Shown: in pieces, positions 17,467-25,776 of the stretch | How positions within the stretch are numbered: position 1 is the first letter of the stretch | How the letters are laid out: every line of letters starts with the position of its first letter | NCBI GenBank assembly: GCA_965216945.1 | Contig: CBDCGU010000003.1 | Span: 1,364,001-1,428,000 of the forward strand | Direction of reading: 5' to 3' | DNA from: DATHZQ01 sp965216945 | GTDB taxonomy: Bacteria > Actinomycetota > Acidimicrobiia > Spongiisociales > UBA5794 | DNA: 64,000 bases | Position numbers and translations under genes: made by a program | The notes under the pieces: generated by a model | The model's input: the letters and a program-made list of their open reading frames with translations, nothing else | Told to the model about the DNA's origin: nothing | Databases searched by the model: none

Positions 17467-19005
17467 ATGACCGATCAGCACCACGTCCTCCTCGACATGA
17501 AGGGAATCACGAAACAGTTCCCGGGCGTCCTCGCCAACGACAACGTCGACTTCGACGTCCGCGCCGGTGAGGTCCACACGCTCCTCGGCGAGAACGGAGC
17601 GGGCAAGAGCACGCTGATGAAGATCCTCTACGGGCTCTACAACGCCGATGCCGGCACCGTCACGTTCGAGGGGAAGCCGGTGGCGATCCAGGAGCCGGCT
17701 GATGCCATCGACGTGGGGATCGGCATGATCCACCAGCATTTCATGCTCGTCCCGACGCTGACCGTTGCCGAGAACGTCGCCCTCGGTCTGCACACCCAGC
17801 GTGGCCTCGCCCAGGATCTCGATCCGGTGAAGGAACGCATCAGGGGGCTGTCGGCCACCTACCGGCTCCATGTCGATCCGGATGCGTACGTCTGGCAGCT
17901 CGCCGTGGGTGAGCGACAACGGGTCGAGATCATGAAGGCGATCTATCGCGACGTGTCGCTCCTCGTCCTCGACGAACCGACGGCCGTTCTCACGCCTGCC
18001 GAGGTCGACGATCTGTTCGTGACCCTACGCCAGATGACCAATGCCGGGCGCGGCCTCGTGTTCATCTCCCACAAGCTGCACGAGGTGATGGCCCTCTCCG
18101 ACCGGATCACCGTGCTGCGAGGGGGACGTGTGACCGGTCACACGACTCCTGCGGCCACGACGCGGGAAGAGCTCGCCCAGATGATGGTGGGACGACCGGT
18201 CAAGCTGTCGCCGGATCGAGAGGCCGTCGCCGTCGGCGAGGAGCGGCTCGTGATCAACGAGGTCAACGTCCTCGGCGACCGGCTGCGCCCTGCCGTCGTC
18301 GATCTGAGCTTGTCGGTGCGCTCGGGCGAGATCGTTGGCATCGCCGGGGTCTCCGGCAACGGGCAGCGCGAGCTCGCCGAGGCGATCGCAGGGCTTCGCA
18401 CCATCGAGTCGGGAACGGTCAACGTGAACGGTTCCGTTGCCACGAACAAAGACCCGAAACAGATCCGCCAGATGGGACTCGCCTACGTTCCGGAGTCCCG
18501 CATGAAGGAGGGGGTCGTCGCCGAATTCACGGTGGCGGAGAATGTCATCCTCGTCGACCACGACCGCCCGCCGCTGAGCCGGCGCGGCTTCCTCGACTTC
18601 AAAGCGATCAACGACCGGTGCCAGGACCTCGTCGACCGATTCACCGTCAAGACCCCGACGCTCGACACCCCGACCTCCAACCTCTCCGGGGGGAACATCC
18701 AGAAGCTCATCATCGCACGGGAAATCTCGAGCGAGCCCGACGTGCTCATCGCGGCACAGCCGACCCGCGGTGTCGATATCGGTGCCGCCGAATACATCCA
18801 CGAGCGGCTCATGGACCAGCGGCGCAACGGAGTTGCCATCCTCCTCATCTCGGAGGATCTCGACGAGGTCATGGGACTGTCCGACCGCATCGCCGTGATG
18901 TTCGAAGGCGAGATCATGGCCATCGTCGATGCCGCAGACGCCACGGTCGAGCGGCTCGGTCTGTTGATGGCAGGCGTTGCCGAGAGCCCCGAGTCGGCGG
19001 CATGA
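17467..19005 (+). CDS. Nucleoside-type ABC transporter double ATPase, first system
   Basis: A 512-residue protein with two ATP-binding domains (about 1-250 and 260-505), as in RbsA and YufO. Domain 1 has a canonical Walker A (GENGAGKST near residue 40), LAVGERQRVEI as signature, and VLDEPTAVLTP. Domain 2 has the usual degenerate Walker A (GVSGNGQRE), LSGGNIQKLIIARE signature and AAQPTRGVD. It energises import by the two permeases. ATG 17467 is separated by one base from the preceding stop. The closest relative in the window is 53354-54874, so the two transporters are paralogous systems. Confidence 0.93.
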   Translation: MTDQHHVLLDMKGITKQFPGVLANDNVDFDVRAGEVHTLLGENGAGKSTLMKILYGLYNADAGTVTFEGKPVAIQEPADAIDVGIGMIHQHFMLVPTLTVAENVALGLHTQRGLAQDLDPVKERIRGLSATYRLHVDPDAYVWQLAVGERQRVEIMKAIYRDVSLLVLDEPTAVLTPAEVDDLFVTLRQMTNAGRGLVFISHKLHEVMALSDRITVLRGGRVTGHTTPAATTREELAQMMVGRPVKLSPDREAVAVGEERLVINEVNVLGDRLRPAVVDLSLSVRSGEIVGIAGVSGNGQRELAEAIAGLRTIESGTVNVNGSVATNKDPKQIRQMGLAYVPESRMKEGVVAEFTVAENVILVDHDRPPLSRRGFLDFKAINDRCQDLVDRFTVKTPTLDTPTSNLSGGNIQKLIIAREISSEPDVLIAAQPTRGVDIGAAEYIHERLMDQRRNGVAILLISEDLDEVMGLSDRIAVMFEGEIMAIVDAADATVERLGLLMAGVAESPESAA

Positions 19006-19027
19006 TGGGGCGAGACGGGTCGATGCG

Positions 19028-19615
19028 ATGACTGCCGCCCCGCGGCGTCTGGTTGTTGGTGTCAGCGCATCGAGCGCACCTCAATACGGCATTCGCCTGC
19101 TGCGGGCACTTGCGACGATCGACGTGGAGGCCCATCTCGTGCTGTCCGAACAGGCACACCAGAACATCCGGCTCGAGGCACGTGTCGAGCCCGACGACGT
19201 CCTCGCACTGGCCGATGCCGTCTACGACTCCCGTGACTTCGCAGCCCCGATCTCGTCCGGCTCCTTCCCGACGGAGGGAATGATCATCGCGCCGTGCTCG
19301 ATGAACACGCTCGGCGCCATAGCGTCCGGCGTCACTCCGAACCTGCTCGTGCGGGCGGCAGATGTGACACTCAAGGAACGCCGGACGCTGGTGCTGATGC
19401 CTCGGGAGACTCCCCTGAGCCTCATCCACCTCCGTAACATGCTCACCGTCACCGAGGCGGGAGCGACCGTGCTGCCACCCGTGCCGGCCTTCTATCACCG
19501 GCCCGACACCATCGACGAGCTGATCGACCATTCCGTCGGCAAGGCGCTGGATCAGTTCGGCATCCCGCACGGCCTGTACCGCCGGTGGAGCGGGAGCACA
19601 CCCGATGAGGCGTGA
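19028..19615 (+). CDS. ubiX: UbiX-like flavin prenyltransferase
   Basis: This 195-residue flavoprotein makes prenylated FMN, the cofactor of UbiD decarboxylases. Family motifs are clear: PCSMNTLGAIASGVTPNLLVRAADVTLKERR (middle) and LMPRETPLSLIHLRNML. The N-terminal FMN loop is GVSASSAPQYG rather than the usual GISGASG, a modest departure. It follows the transporter ATPase by 22 bases and precedes ubiD by six, so the two are produced together. This UbiX-like protein presumably serves the adjacent UbiD rather than ubiquinone synthesis, since actinobacteria use menaquinone. Confidence 0.88.
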   Translation: MTAAPRRLVVGVSASSAPQYGIRLLRALATIDVEAHLVLSEQAHQNIRLEARVEPDDVLALADAVYDSRDFAAPISSGSFPTEGMIIAPCSMNTLGAIASGVTPNLLVRAADVTLKERRTLVLMPRETPLSLIHLRNMLTVTEAGATVLPPVPAFYHRPDTIDELIDHSVGKALDQFGIPHGLYRRWSGSTPDEA

Positions 19616-19621
19616 CGGCAC

Positions 19622-20998
19622 GTGACGACGCACCCGCCCTTCCGGTCCCAAGACCTCCACGATTTCGTTGCGGAGTACACCGCAGCGCATCCGGGCGACG
19701 TTCTGACCACGACCGAGCAGGTGTCTCCGGTCGAGGAGGTCACGGCGATCGTCTGGCGGCTTGCGGAAGCGGGTCGTCACCCGATGCTGCGATTCACGGA
19801 TGTGGCCGGGTTCGACGTCGAGGTCGTGACCAACGTGTTCGCCTCGCGCCGGCGGATCGCTCGCATTCTGGGAGTCGACGACTTCGCGCTCCATGGGGAG
19901 TTCCAGCGGCGTGCCGCCGCGCTCACTCCGCTTCGCGACGTCGGCGACGGCCCAGTGCTCGCGTCGATCGTCGACGGCGACGACGTCGATCTGGCCGCGG
20001 TGCCCATGCTCACCCATTTCGCAACGGATCGGGCTCCCTACATCACGAGCGGCATCATCGTGGCAGAGGACGCTGCCGGCGTGGGGAACATGAGCTACCA
20101 CCGCTCGATGATCCATTCGCGCAACGAGCTGGCGACCAGCCTGCACTCGCGCGGCGACCTGTGGCGTCTGGCCCGGGCCGCTGCCGATGCGGCCGAGCCA
20201 CTCCGCATCGCCATGGTGATCGGCGGCCACCCGCTGTTCATGCTGGCGGCGTCGGCGCGGGTCCCGGCGTCCGTGGACGAGCGCGAGGTGGCAGGAGGAC
20301 TGTTCGGCGAGCCACTGGAGACGGTGAGAACCCCCAGGTACGGCCTGGCAGTCCCATCGACGGCCGACATGGTGCTCGAGGGCACGATCGATCCTGCGGC
20401 GCACGCCGAGGAGGGGCCCTTCGGGGAGTTCACCGGCTACTCCTCTGACCGCTCCACCAACAACGTCTTCCGCGTCGAGACCATCCTGTCGCGCACGGAC
20501 CGAATGCTGCTCGATGTCGTCGGGGGCAACTCCGCAGAGCATTTGAACCTCGGGCGGATCCCACGTGAGTCCGAGATGGCAGAGAAGATCAAGGATCGGT
20601 TCCCCGCAGTCGTCGACGTCCACTACCCCACGTCCGGAACCCATTTCCACTGCTACGTGCGCATCCGCCAGCGACGCACGGGTGAGGCCCGCCAGATCAT
20701 CCTGGGCCTGCTCGGATGGGACCCGTACCTCAAGACGGTGATCGCGGTGGACGACGACATCGACATCACCGACGACGAGTCCGTGCTGTGGGCCGTTGCG
20801 ACGCATTTCCAGCCGGCAGACGACCTGGTTGTCATCGAGGGTCTCCCCGGGAACGCCCTCGATCCCTCGGCGTCACCCTCCGGCACGACGTCACGGATGG
20901 GACTCGACGCAACCCGGGGACCTGGGTTCGACGGTGTGCGCATTGCCATTTCCGCCGAGGCGCAAAGGCGAGCCGAGTCCATCCTCGGGACCCGCTGA
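19622..20998 (+). CDS. ubiD: UbiD-family prFMN-dependent decarboxylase
   Basis: A 458-residue UbiD-fold enzyme. Recognisable blocks are VPMLTHFATDRAPYITSGI, the NMSYHRSMI region, and EEGPFGEFTGYSSD, which carries the conserved active-site acid region; the trimming helices at the C-terminus are complete. UbiD enzymes reversibly decarboxylate aromatic, heteroaromatic or alpha,beta-unsaturated acids in the cytoplasm. GTG 19622 is six bases after the ubiX stop. As the last gene of the hydroxylase-ABC operon, it suggests that the imported compound, or a hydroxylated intermediate, carries a ring carboxylate. Substrate specificity is not readable from the sequence. Confidence 0.88.
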   Translation: MTTHPPFRSQDLHDFVAEYTAAHPGDVLTTTEQVSPVEEVTAIVWRLAEAGRHPMLRFTDVAGFDVEVVTNVFASRRRIARILGVDDFALHGEFQRRAAALTPLRDVGDGPVLASIVDGDDVDLAAVPMLTHFATDRAPYITSGIIVAEDAAGVGNMSYHRSMIHSRNELATSLHSRGDLWRLARAAADAAEPLRIAMVIGGHPLFMLAASARVPASVDEREVAGGLFGEPLETVRTPRYGLAVPSTADMVLEGTIDPAAHAEEGPFGEFTGYSSDRSTNNVFRVETILSRTDRMLLDVVGGNSAEHLNLGRIPRESEMAEKIKDRFPAVVDVHYPTSGTHFHCYVRIRQRRTGEARQIILGLLGWDPYLKTVIAVDDDIDITDDESVLWAVATHFQPADDLVVIEGLPGNALDPSASPSGTTSRMGLDATRGPGFDGVRIAISAEAQRRAESILGTR

Positions 20999-21012
20999 CG
21001 ACACCGATGCTT

Positions 21013-21054
21013 CTTGCGTATCTGGCCGCGGTACGCCGCGGCCAGATACGCAAG
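21013..21054. terminator. Perfect 19-bp stem-loop, likely end of the hydroxylase/UbiD operon
   Basis: CTTGCGTATCTGGCCGCGG is followed by TACG and its exact complement, 15 bases after the ubiD stop. No T run follows, so termination would depend on the stem alone or on Rho. Confidence 0.55.
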
Positions 21055-21110
21055 TTCGGGGATGGACCGCATCTCCGGTGGGGTGACGCGGCGATCCCGG
21101 TCGGATCGAC

Positions 21111-21116
21111 TACAGT
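21111..21116 (+). promoter_or_regulatory. Candidate -10 of pyrB leader transcript
   Basis: TACAGT lies ten bases before the ATG of the leader reading frame (21126), so a transcript starting around 21123-21126 would be almost leaderless. No convincing -35 is seen. No alternative -10 was noticed between the terminator and pyrB. Confidence 0.35.
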
Positions 21117-21125
21117 GCGCGCTCG

Positions 21126-21254
21126 ATGTATGAGGCGCCGTTGCCCCGAGCGTTGCCGTCCCCTGGGACGGCTTTTTTTCTGCCCGGGGTGGGTGCCACG
21201 CAGGCCGCGCCGGCCCTGCGACACGTGATCGACAAGGAGCACAACGAATGGTGA
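21126..21254 (+). CDS. Candidate pyrL-like leader peptide ahead of pyrB
   Basis: A 42-codon frame runs from ATG 21126, straight through the terminator hairpin and its T run (which is read as Phe-Phe-Leu), and stops with TGA at 21252-21254, four bases past the first base of the pyrB ATG at 21248. This is the architecture of the E. coli pyrBI leader, where ribosomes closely following RNA polymerase block terminator folding when UTP is low. There is no ribosome site before ATG 21126, so it would need leaderless translation. The peptide itself has no recognisable domain. The reading frame is certain; its use is inference. Confidence 0.45.
   Translation: MYEAPLPRALPSPGTAFFLPGVGATQAAPALRHVIDKEHNEW
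21155..21179 (+). terminator. Intrinsic terminator/attenuator upstream of pyrB
   Basis: GCCGTCC-CCTG-GGACGGC followed directly by seven T residues is a textbook intrinsic terminator, 68 bases before the pyrB start. Because a separate long stem-loop already follows ubiD and a -10-like TACAGT lies between the two, this one is placed to act as an attenuator of pyrB. It could also simply back up termination of the upstream operon. Confidence 0.8.
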
Positions 21255-22225
21255 CGAGGCGGATTACCGAGCACCTTCCGTTCGGAGAGAAGCGAGACCC
21301 GCGCTTCTTCGGCCAGGACATCCTCTCGGTTTCTCAGTTCGACCGGGACGACCTCGAGACGATCTTCGGCGTCGCCCACGAGATGCTGGGCATGGTCGAG
21401 CGCATCGGCACATTCGATCTGCTCAAGGGCAAGGTGCTCACCAACCTCTTCTACGAACCGTCGACACGCACCTCGTCGTCGTTCGTTGCTGCGATCGAAC
21501 GGCTGGGTGGCAGCGTGATCCAGATCAACAACGTCACCTACTCGTCGGTGTCGAAGGGCGAGACCCTCGAGGACACGGTCCGCACCATGGGGTGCTACAC
21601 CGATGCCATCGTGCTGCGTCACCCGGAGAAGGGCGCCGTCGCCCGCGCCGCAGCCGCCTCCGAGAAGCCGGTGATCAACGCCGGAGACGGGCCGGGCGAG
21701 CATCCCACCCAGGCGCTGCTCGACGCATACACCATCCGCGAGGAGATGGGCGAGATGGACGGGCTCACCGTGACCATGCTCGGCGACCTCAAGTACGGGC
21801 GCACCGTTCACTCGCTCGCCAAGTTGCTGGCGCTGTACGACGTCAAGCTCAACTACGTCTCGCCCGACATTCTCCGCATGCCCGAGTACTTGGTGGAGGA
21901 GGTCGATGCCGCCGGCCTCAAGCAATACGAGACCAGGGATCTCGACGAGGTGCTTCCGGAGACCGACGTCCTCTACGTGACCCGAATCCAGAAGGAGCGG
22001 TTTGAGGATCCCGCACAGTACGACGAGGTCAAGGACTCGTACGTGATCACGGCGGACACCATGACGCGGGCGAAGGAGAGGATGGCGGTCATGCACCCAC
22101 TCCCCCGGGTCGGGGAGATCGCCACCGAGGTCGATGCCGACCCCAGGGCTGCGTACTTCCGCCAGATGGAGTACGGCATGTACGTCCGCATGGCGTTGCT
22201 GGCTCTGGTGCTCGGAAGGGCATAG
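21248..22225 (+). CDS. pyrB: Aspartate carbamoyltransferase catalytic subunit
   Basis: This 325-residue enzyme joins carbamoyl phosphate and aspartate in the second step of pyrimidine synthesis. The carbamoyl-phosphate site STRTSSSF, the SVSKGETLEDT loop, HPTQALLD, GDLKYGRTVHS, YVTRIQKERF and HPLPRVGEI are all present, which marks PyrB rather than ornithine carbamoyltransferase or YgeW. ACAAGGAG lies eight bases upstream of ATG 21248. It stands alone, without pyrI, pyrR or pyrC beside it, and is followed by a convergent gene. Regulation is probably through the leader frame and terminator just upstream. Confidence 0.93.
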   Translation: MVTRRITEHLPFGEKRDPRFFGQDILSVSQFDRDDLETIFGVAHEMLGMVERIGTFDLLKGKVLTNLFYEPSTRTSSSFVAAIERLGGSVIQINNVTYSSVSKGETLEDTVRTMGCYTDAIVLRHPEKGAVARAAAASEKPVINAGDGPGEHPTQALLDAYTIREEMGEMDGLTVTMLGDLKYGRTVHSLAKLLALYDVKLNYVSPDILRMPEYLVEEVDAAGLKQYETRDLDEVLPETDVLYVTRIQKERFEDPAQYDEVKDSYVITADTMTRAKERMAVMHPLPRVGEIATEVDADPRAAYFRQMEYGMYVRMALLALVLGRA

Positions 22226-22332
22226 AGTTCACCGCGAGGTGTGGCCCGGGCGGTTCTCCGACCGGTGATCTCTTCCTGGCTCGAACCACGCGCCGCCGAT
22301 CCGGCCGGCGCCGTCGTTCGATCAACGAATGA

Positions 22333-25300
22333 TCACGCGCCGGTGCGAGGCAATGAAACCAGCACCGCATCGACCGATCCGGCCCGGGCGAAGATCTCCC
22401 GGCTCACGGCCCGTCCGAGCCGCTCGCCATCGATCCGTTCCACGGAGCCGCCGGGGCGCTCGATGCGGATCGATGGAATCCCGTCGGTGAGGGTCACGAC
22501 GACGGGAACCTGGCACACGGTGAGGCCCAGCGCGCCCGGCGGGAGCGTCCGGCTGCGTGGCTGTCCGTCGGCGGCTAAGTACGTCCACGGTCTCGGTTCC
22601 TGCAGCAACTCCTCAGGTCTCAGCAGAACCGGATCGAACCGCAGCTCCCCGGCATCGAACCACACGCCGAGCTCACCGTATCGCGTGAGGATCTCCTCCT
22701 TCACCTGTCCCGTCATGCCCGGCTGTTGCGCACCGGCGTGTGCCGGCGTGTGGCTGTACGGGTCGGTGGGGAACGCCCCGAACTCGGCGGCCGTCTTGTT
22801 GAAGCCGATGCCCTGGCGGATGCGGAAGTAGGCGCGGCGCAGCCGGTCCAGCGTCTCGGGCGATGCCCCCGAACCATGTGCGGAGACGAGACACTCCTGG
22901 GTGGCGACGAGCAACTTGGCGACCATGTGCCAGTACACCGACCCCAGGCCCTCGTAGGCATACATCGTCCCCGAGCGCCCGGTGAACGCATGGTGGTGGA
23001 ACACCTCCTCGTAGGCGTCGATGACGTCAGCCCCGTGGGCGGCAACGAGACGGCGCCACTCGTCGTCGGCGGCGAGACGGACCAGCCGCTCCTCGAGATC
23101 GCCGGCGTTGCGGAGTGACGCGCTGAAGTGGTGTTCCCCCCGCACGTCGCAGGTGAGGATGCTGGTGTCGCCGGTAGCGAGCAGCGCTTCGAGGAGCGGG
23201 TTGGCGGCGACGACCTGACGCGGGATCAGGTTCTTGTCGAGGAACGAGGGGAGCCGTCGATCGGGATAGAGAAGGAAGCTGTCCTGGTCGGGCCGGTAGA
23301 GGGCACTGGCGTACAGCGCATCGATCACGCCGGCCGACTCGGCCGGTTCGAGGATCCCGGCGCTGAGTGCCGCGACCTGGCCCTCGAGCATCGCCGGAAG
23401 GCGGTCGACCGAGACGCGCTCCGCAGCGGCGGAGATGCTCAGCAAGTTGTAGGAGTGATAGAGCCCGTCGGGTCGGCGATTGTTGCGAATGGCTGCATCG
23501 AGGTGATGGAGCGCAACGGTACAGAGCCGCTGGATCGCATCGATCCCGACTCTTGCCGCCGGGCCGAGCCCGGCCGTGTTGACCCGCGCCCGGTAGTCGG
23601 AGAAGGCTCCCCCGAGCGCGCCCATGACGACGGCGCGCCGACCGTCGTCCACCATGCCGGCACCGTCCGCACCGTGGGTCTCCAGCACACCGGTCACAGC
23701 GGCCAGCCACCCGGCCACCTCGCCCGACAACCGCACGGTGCGCTGCTCGCACCGGGCAGTCAGCGCCGCCAGCCAGGACAGGTAGCGCCGGAGGTGGCAC
23801 AGCGTGACCATGGAGAGCCCGTGACCGGCCAAGGCATTGTTGGCGTCATTCCATTCCGGACGCTGAGTGTTCATCCAGATGCCGCCGTCCGGCACGTAAT
23901 TCGACAGTTTGCTCAGTGCGGGCACGACGAGCTTCTCGAGCAGCGAGACGCGGCAGAGATCGCCGTTGCCATCGATGAGCAGCTTCCCGTCGCCGCCCAT
24001 CGCCTCGACGCGGCGCTCGGTGCGACGGGCGGCCGCGTCGTCATACTCGATCGTGGCGCGGGGATCGGCCACGAGGTCCGCATAGGCCTTGAGCCGGTAT
24101 GGCACATCCGCGTAGGTGAAGATGTCACGGTCAAGGAGTCCGTCGATCGCTCCAGGGAGCAGGCGATCGGTCAGCTCGAGCAACCGGAGGAGATAGACGA
24201 TCTGGTGGTCTCCCCAGTATCCGATGTTGCTCCACGGGTCGTCGGGGTCGGGGATCTCCCACTCGATGCCTTCCCGGGTGATCCGGTACGGGTTGAAGCC
24301 GTCTGCGGTGGAGGCGTTGACAAACGCGGCGATGACGCTCGGCAGATACTCGGGAAAGCTCATGCAGAGCGCTTCCCAGTTCTGGAAGATGTCGCGCCAG
24401 TTGCCCTCGTGCCGCAGGATGGGCGAGCCGTCCGCCTCGCTCACCCGGATGGAGAAGCGGTTCCAGGGGCGGCTGGGGTCGCCGTGTCGCCGGGAGAACG
24501 TGAGCGGCAGGTACTCGAGTCCGAGCCGCTCCAGATCCGCATCGCCGCCGGCGGCGACGGCGGCGACCAGATCCCGATGCTCGATCTCGTCCGGCAACGC
24601 CTCCAGCATCGCGGCGCACCGCTGCGCGACCGCCACGTTGCGTTGCCGGACGAATCGCCGGAAGTCGGTGGCCGAGAATCGATAACCGGAGGCGAACACG
24701 CCACCGCGCATCACGTTGAACAGGACGTTCGCCGTGTGATGGGCCGAGGCGCGCACATCGCCACTGGTCTGGAAGCCGTCGGCGGCGCCGATCTTCGCCG
24801 CCAGCGACTCGGCGCCGCGGCGCAGCGACATGTCGATCTCGCCTGCGATGTCGTCGACCGCCGCCAGGTGGGCGCGCAGCGCGGCAACGGCCGAATGATC
24901 CTGAGCGACGTCCGCCACGATATGCCAGCAGCTCTCCTCGTTCGGGGCCAGAGCCATCTCGGTCACCACGAGATGGGCGCCGGGACGACCGGTGACCATC
25001 GCCCGCAGCTCCGGGCTCTCACCCCGCCGCACGACCTCGACAGCTCTTCCGTCGACCGTGACGTCGCCGGACCCCGTTGCCGTCGACCACGTCACGGTGG
25101 CGCGCAGCGACTCGGCTGGAATCGCCCGGTCGACGATCAACGCCTCCAGGGTGTGGAGGGCGAGGTGGGACGGGCCGACGCGCTCGCTGCGGCGGTAGGC
25201 GTTGGTGAGGTTGCTCATCTCCCGGTACTGGTCGGTGTGGAGCCCGGCAGGCAGCAGGTTGACCAAGCCGTCCACGATCTGCACCCGGTGCGGTGCCGCC

Positions 25301-25776
25301 CCGATATTGCGCAGCCGGACGCTGCGCACGAGCCCGAATCGCTCGCTCGTCGCCCACCGGAAGCGAATCGCGAGGCCCAGCGCTTCGTTCACCTCCTCGA
25401 AGATGACCTGGTCGCCGAGCACGGACTTGGCGATCGCCCGCGTCGTTGCGGGCGTGCCGCATCGCCCGAAGGGTTCCCAGGACGGCGCCGCATCACCGTT
25501 GCCGGTGCGCACGATCGTCACCGGACCGGTGATGCCGGCCGCGGTGTGGAGCCGGTCGTCCGTCTCGTAGGGGAACAGGGCCGTGTTCGCATCACGCCGA
25601 CCGGCGGTGAGAGCACCGGCGCTCGAGATGAAGCACCACTGGTCCGAGTCGCTGACGAGACTCATGAGGAACGGGTCGAGGCGCTCCAGGCGGGGGATGA
25701 CATAGAACGTCCTGCCATCGATGTCGAGGAAGCCTTCAGGGTGCGATGTGAGCAGCGCCCGCTCCACCGTGGTCAT
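22333..25776 (-). CDS. Large GH94/GH149/GH161-like (clan GH-Q) putative beta-glucan phosphorylase
   Basis: A 1,147-residue cytoplasmic protein without signal peptide. An N-terminal beta-sandwich-like region (about 1-330) is followed by a long helical part with GNWRDIFQNWEALC, and NTQRPEWNDANNALAG in the place where GH94 phosphorylases carry their catalytic DWND-type motif. A C-terminal beta-rich tail ends the protein. Length matches GH149/GH161 beta-1,3-glucan phosphorylases. The assignment rests on remembered motif layout and is not certain; a non-catalytic or hydrolytic relative is possible. It is the last gene of the glucan operon, and its ATG overlaps the GH3 stop as ATGA. It would phosphorolyse imported oligosaccharides to glucose 1-phosphate (inference). 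Confidence 0.55.
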   Translation of the reverse strand: MTTVERALLTSHPEGFLDIDGRTFYVIPRLERLDPFLMSLVSDSDQWCFISSAGALTAGRRDANTALFPYETDDRLHTAAGITGPVTIVRTGNGDAAPSWEPFGRCGTPATTRAIAKSVLGDQVIFEEVNEALGLAIRFRWATSERFGLVRSVRLRNIGAAPHRVQIVDGLVNLLPAGLHTDQYREMSNLTNAYRRSERVGPSHLALHTLEALIVDRAIPAESLRATVTWSTATGSGDVTVDGRAVEVVRRGESPELRAMVTGRPGAHLVVTEMALAPNEESCWHIVADVAQDHSAVAALRAHLAAVDDIAGEIDMSLRRGAESLAAKIGAADGFQTSGDVRASAHHTANVLFNVMRGGVFASGYRFSATDFRRFVRQRNVAVAQRCAAMLEALPDEIEHRDLVAAVAAGGDADLERLGLEYLPLTFSRRHGDPSRPWNRFSIRVSEADGSPILRHEGNWRDIFQNWEALCMSFPEYLPSVIAAFVNASTADGFNPYRITREGIEWEIPDPDDPWSNIGYWGDHQIVYLLRLLELTDRLLPGAIDGLLDRDIFTYADVPYRLKAYADLVADPRATIEYDDAAARRTERRVEAMGGDGKLLIDGNGDLCRVSLLEKLVVPALSKLSNYVPDGGIWMNTQRPEWNDANNALAGHGLSMVTLCHLRRYLSWLAALTARCEQRTVRLSGEVAGWLAAVTGVLETHGADGAGMVDDGRRAVVMGALGGAFSDYRARVNTAGLGPAARVGIDAIQRLCTVALHHLDAAIRNNRRPDGLYHSYNLLSISAAAERVSVDRLPAMLEGQVAALSAGILEPAESAGVIDALYASALYRPDQDSFLLYPDRRLPSFLDKNLIPRQVVAANPLLEALLATGDTSILTCDVRGEHHFSASLRNAGDLEERLVRLAADDEWRRLVAAHGADVIDAYEEVFHHHAFTGRSGTMYAYEGLGSVYWHMVAKLLVATQECLVSAHGSGASPETLDRLRRAYFRIRQGIGFNKTAAEFGAFPTDPYSHTPAHAGAQQPGMTGQVKEEILTRYGELGVWFDAGELRFDPVLLRPEELLQEPRPWTYLAADGQPRSRTLPPGALGLTVCQVPVVVTLTDGIPSIRIERPGGSVERIDGERLGRAVSREIFARAGSVDAVLVSLPRTGA

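Noticed and set aside
21248..22225. YgeW-type carbamoyltransferase, expected in xdh/ssnA clusters
   Set aside because: STRTSSSF, HPTQALLD and HPLPRVGEI match aspartate carbamoyltransferase PyrB.
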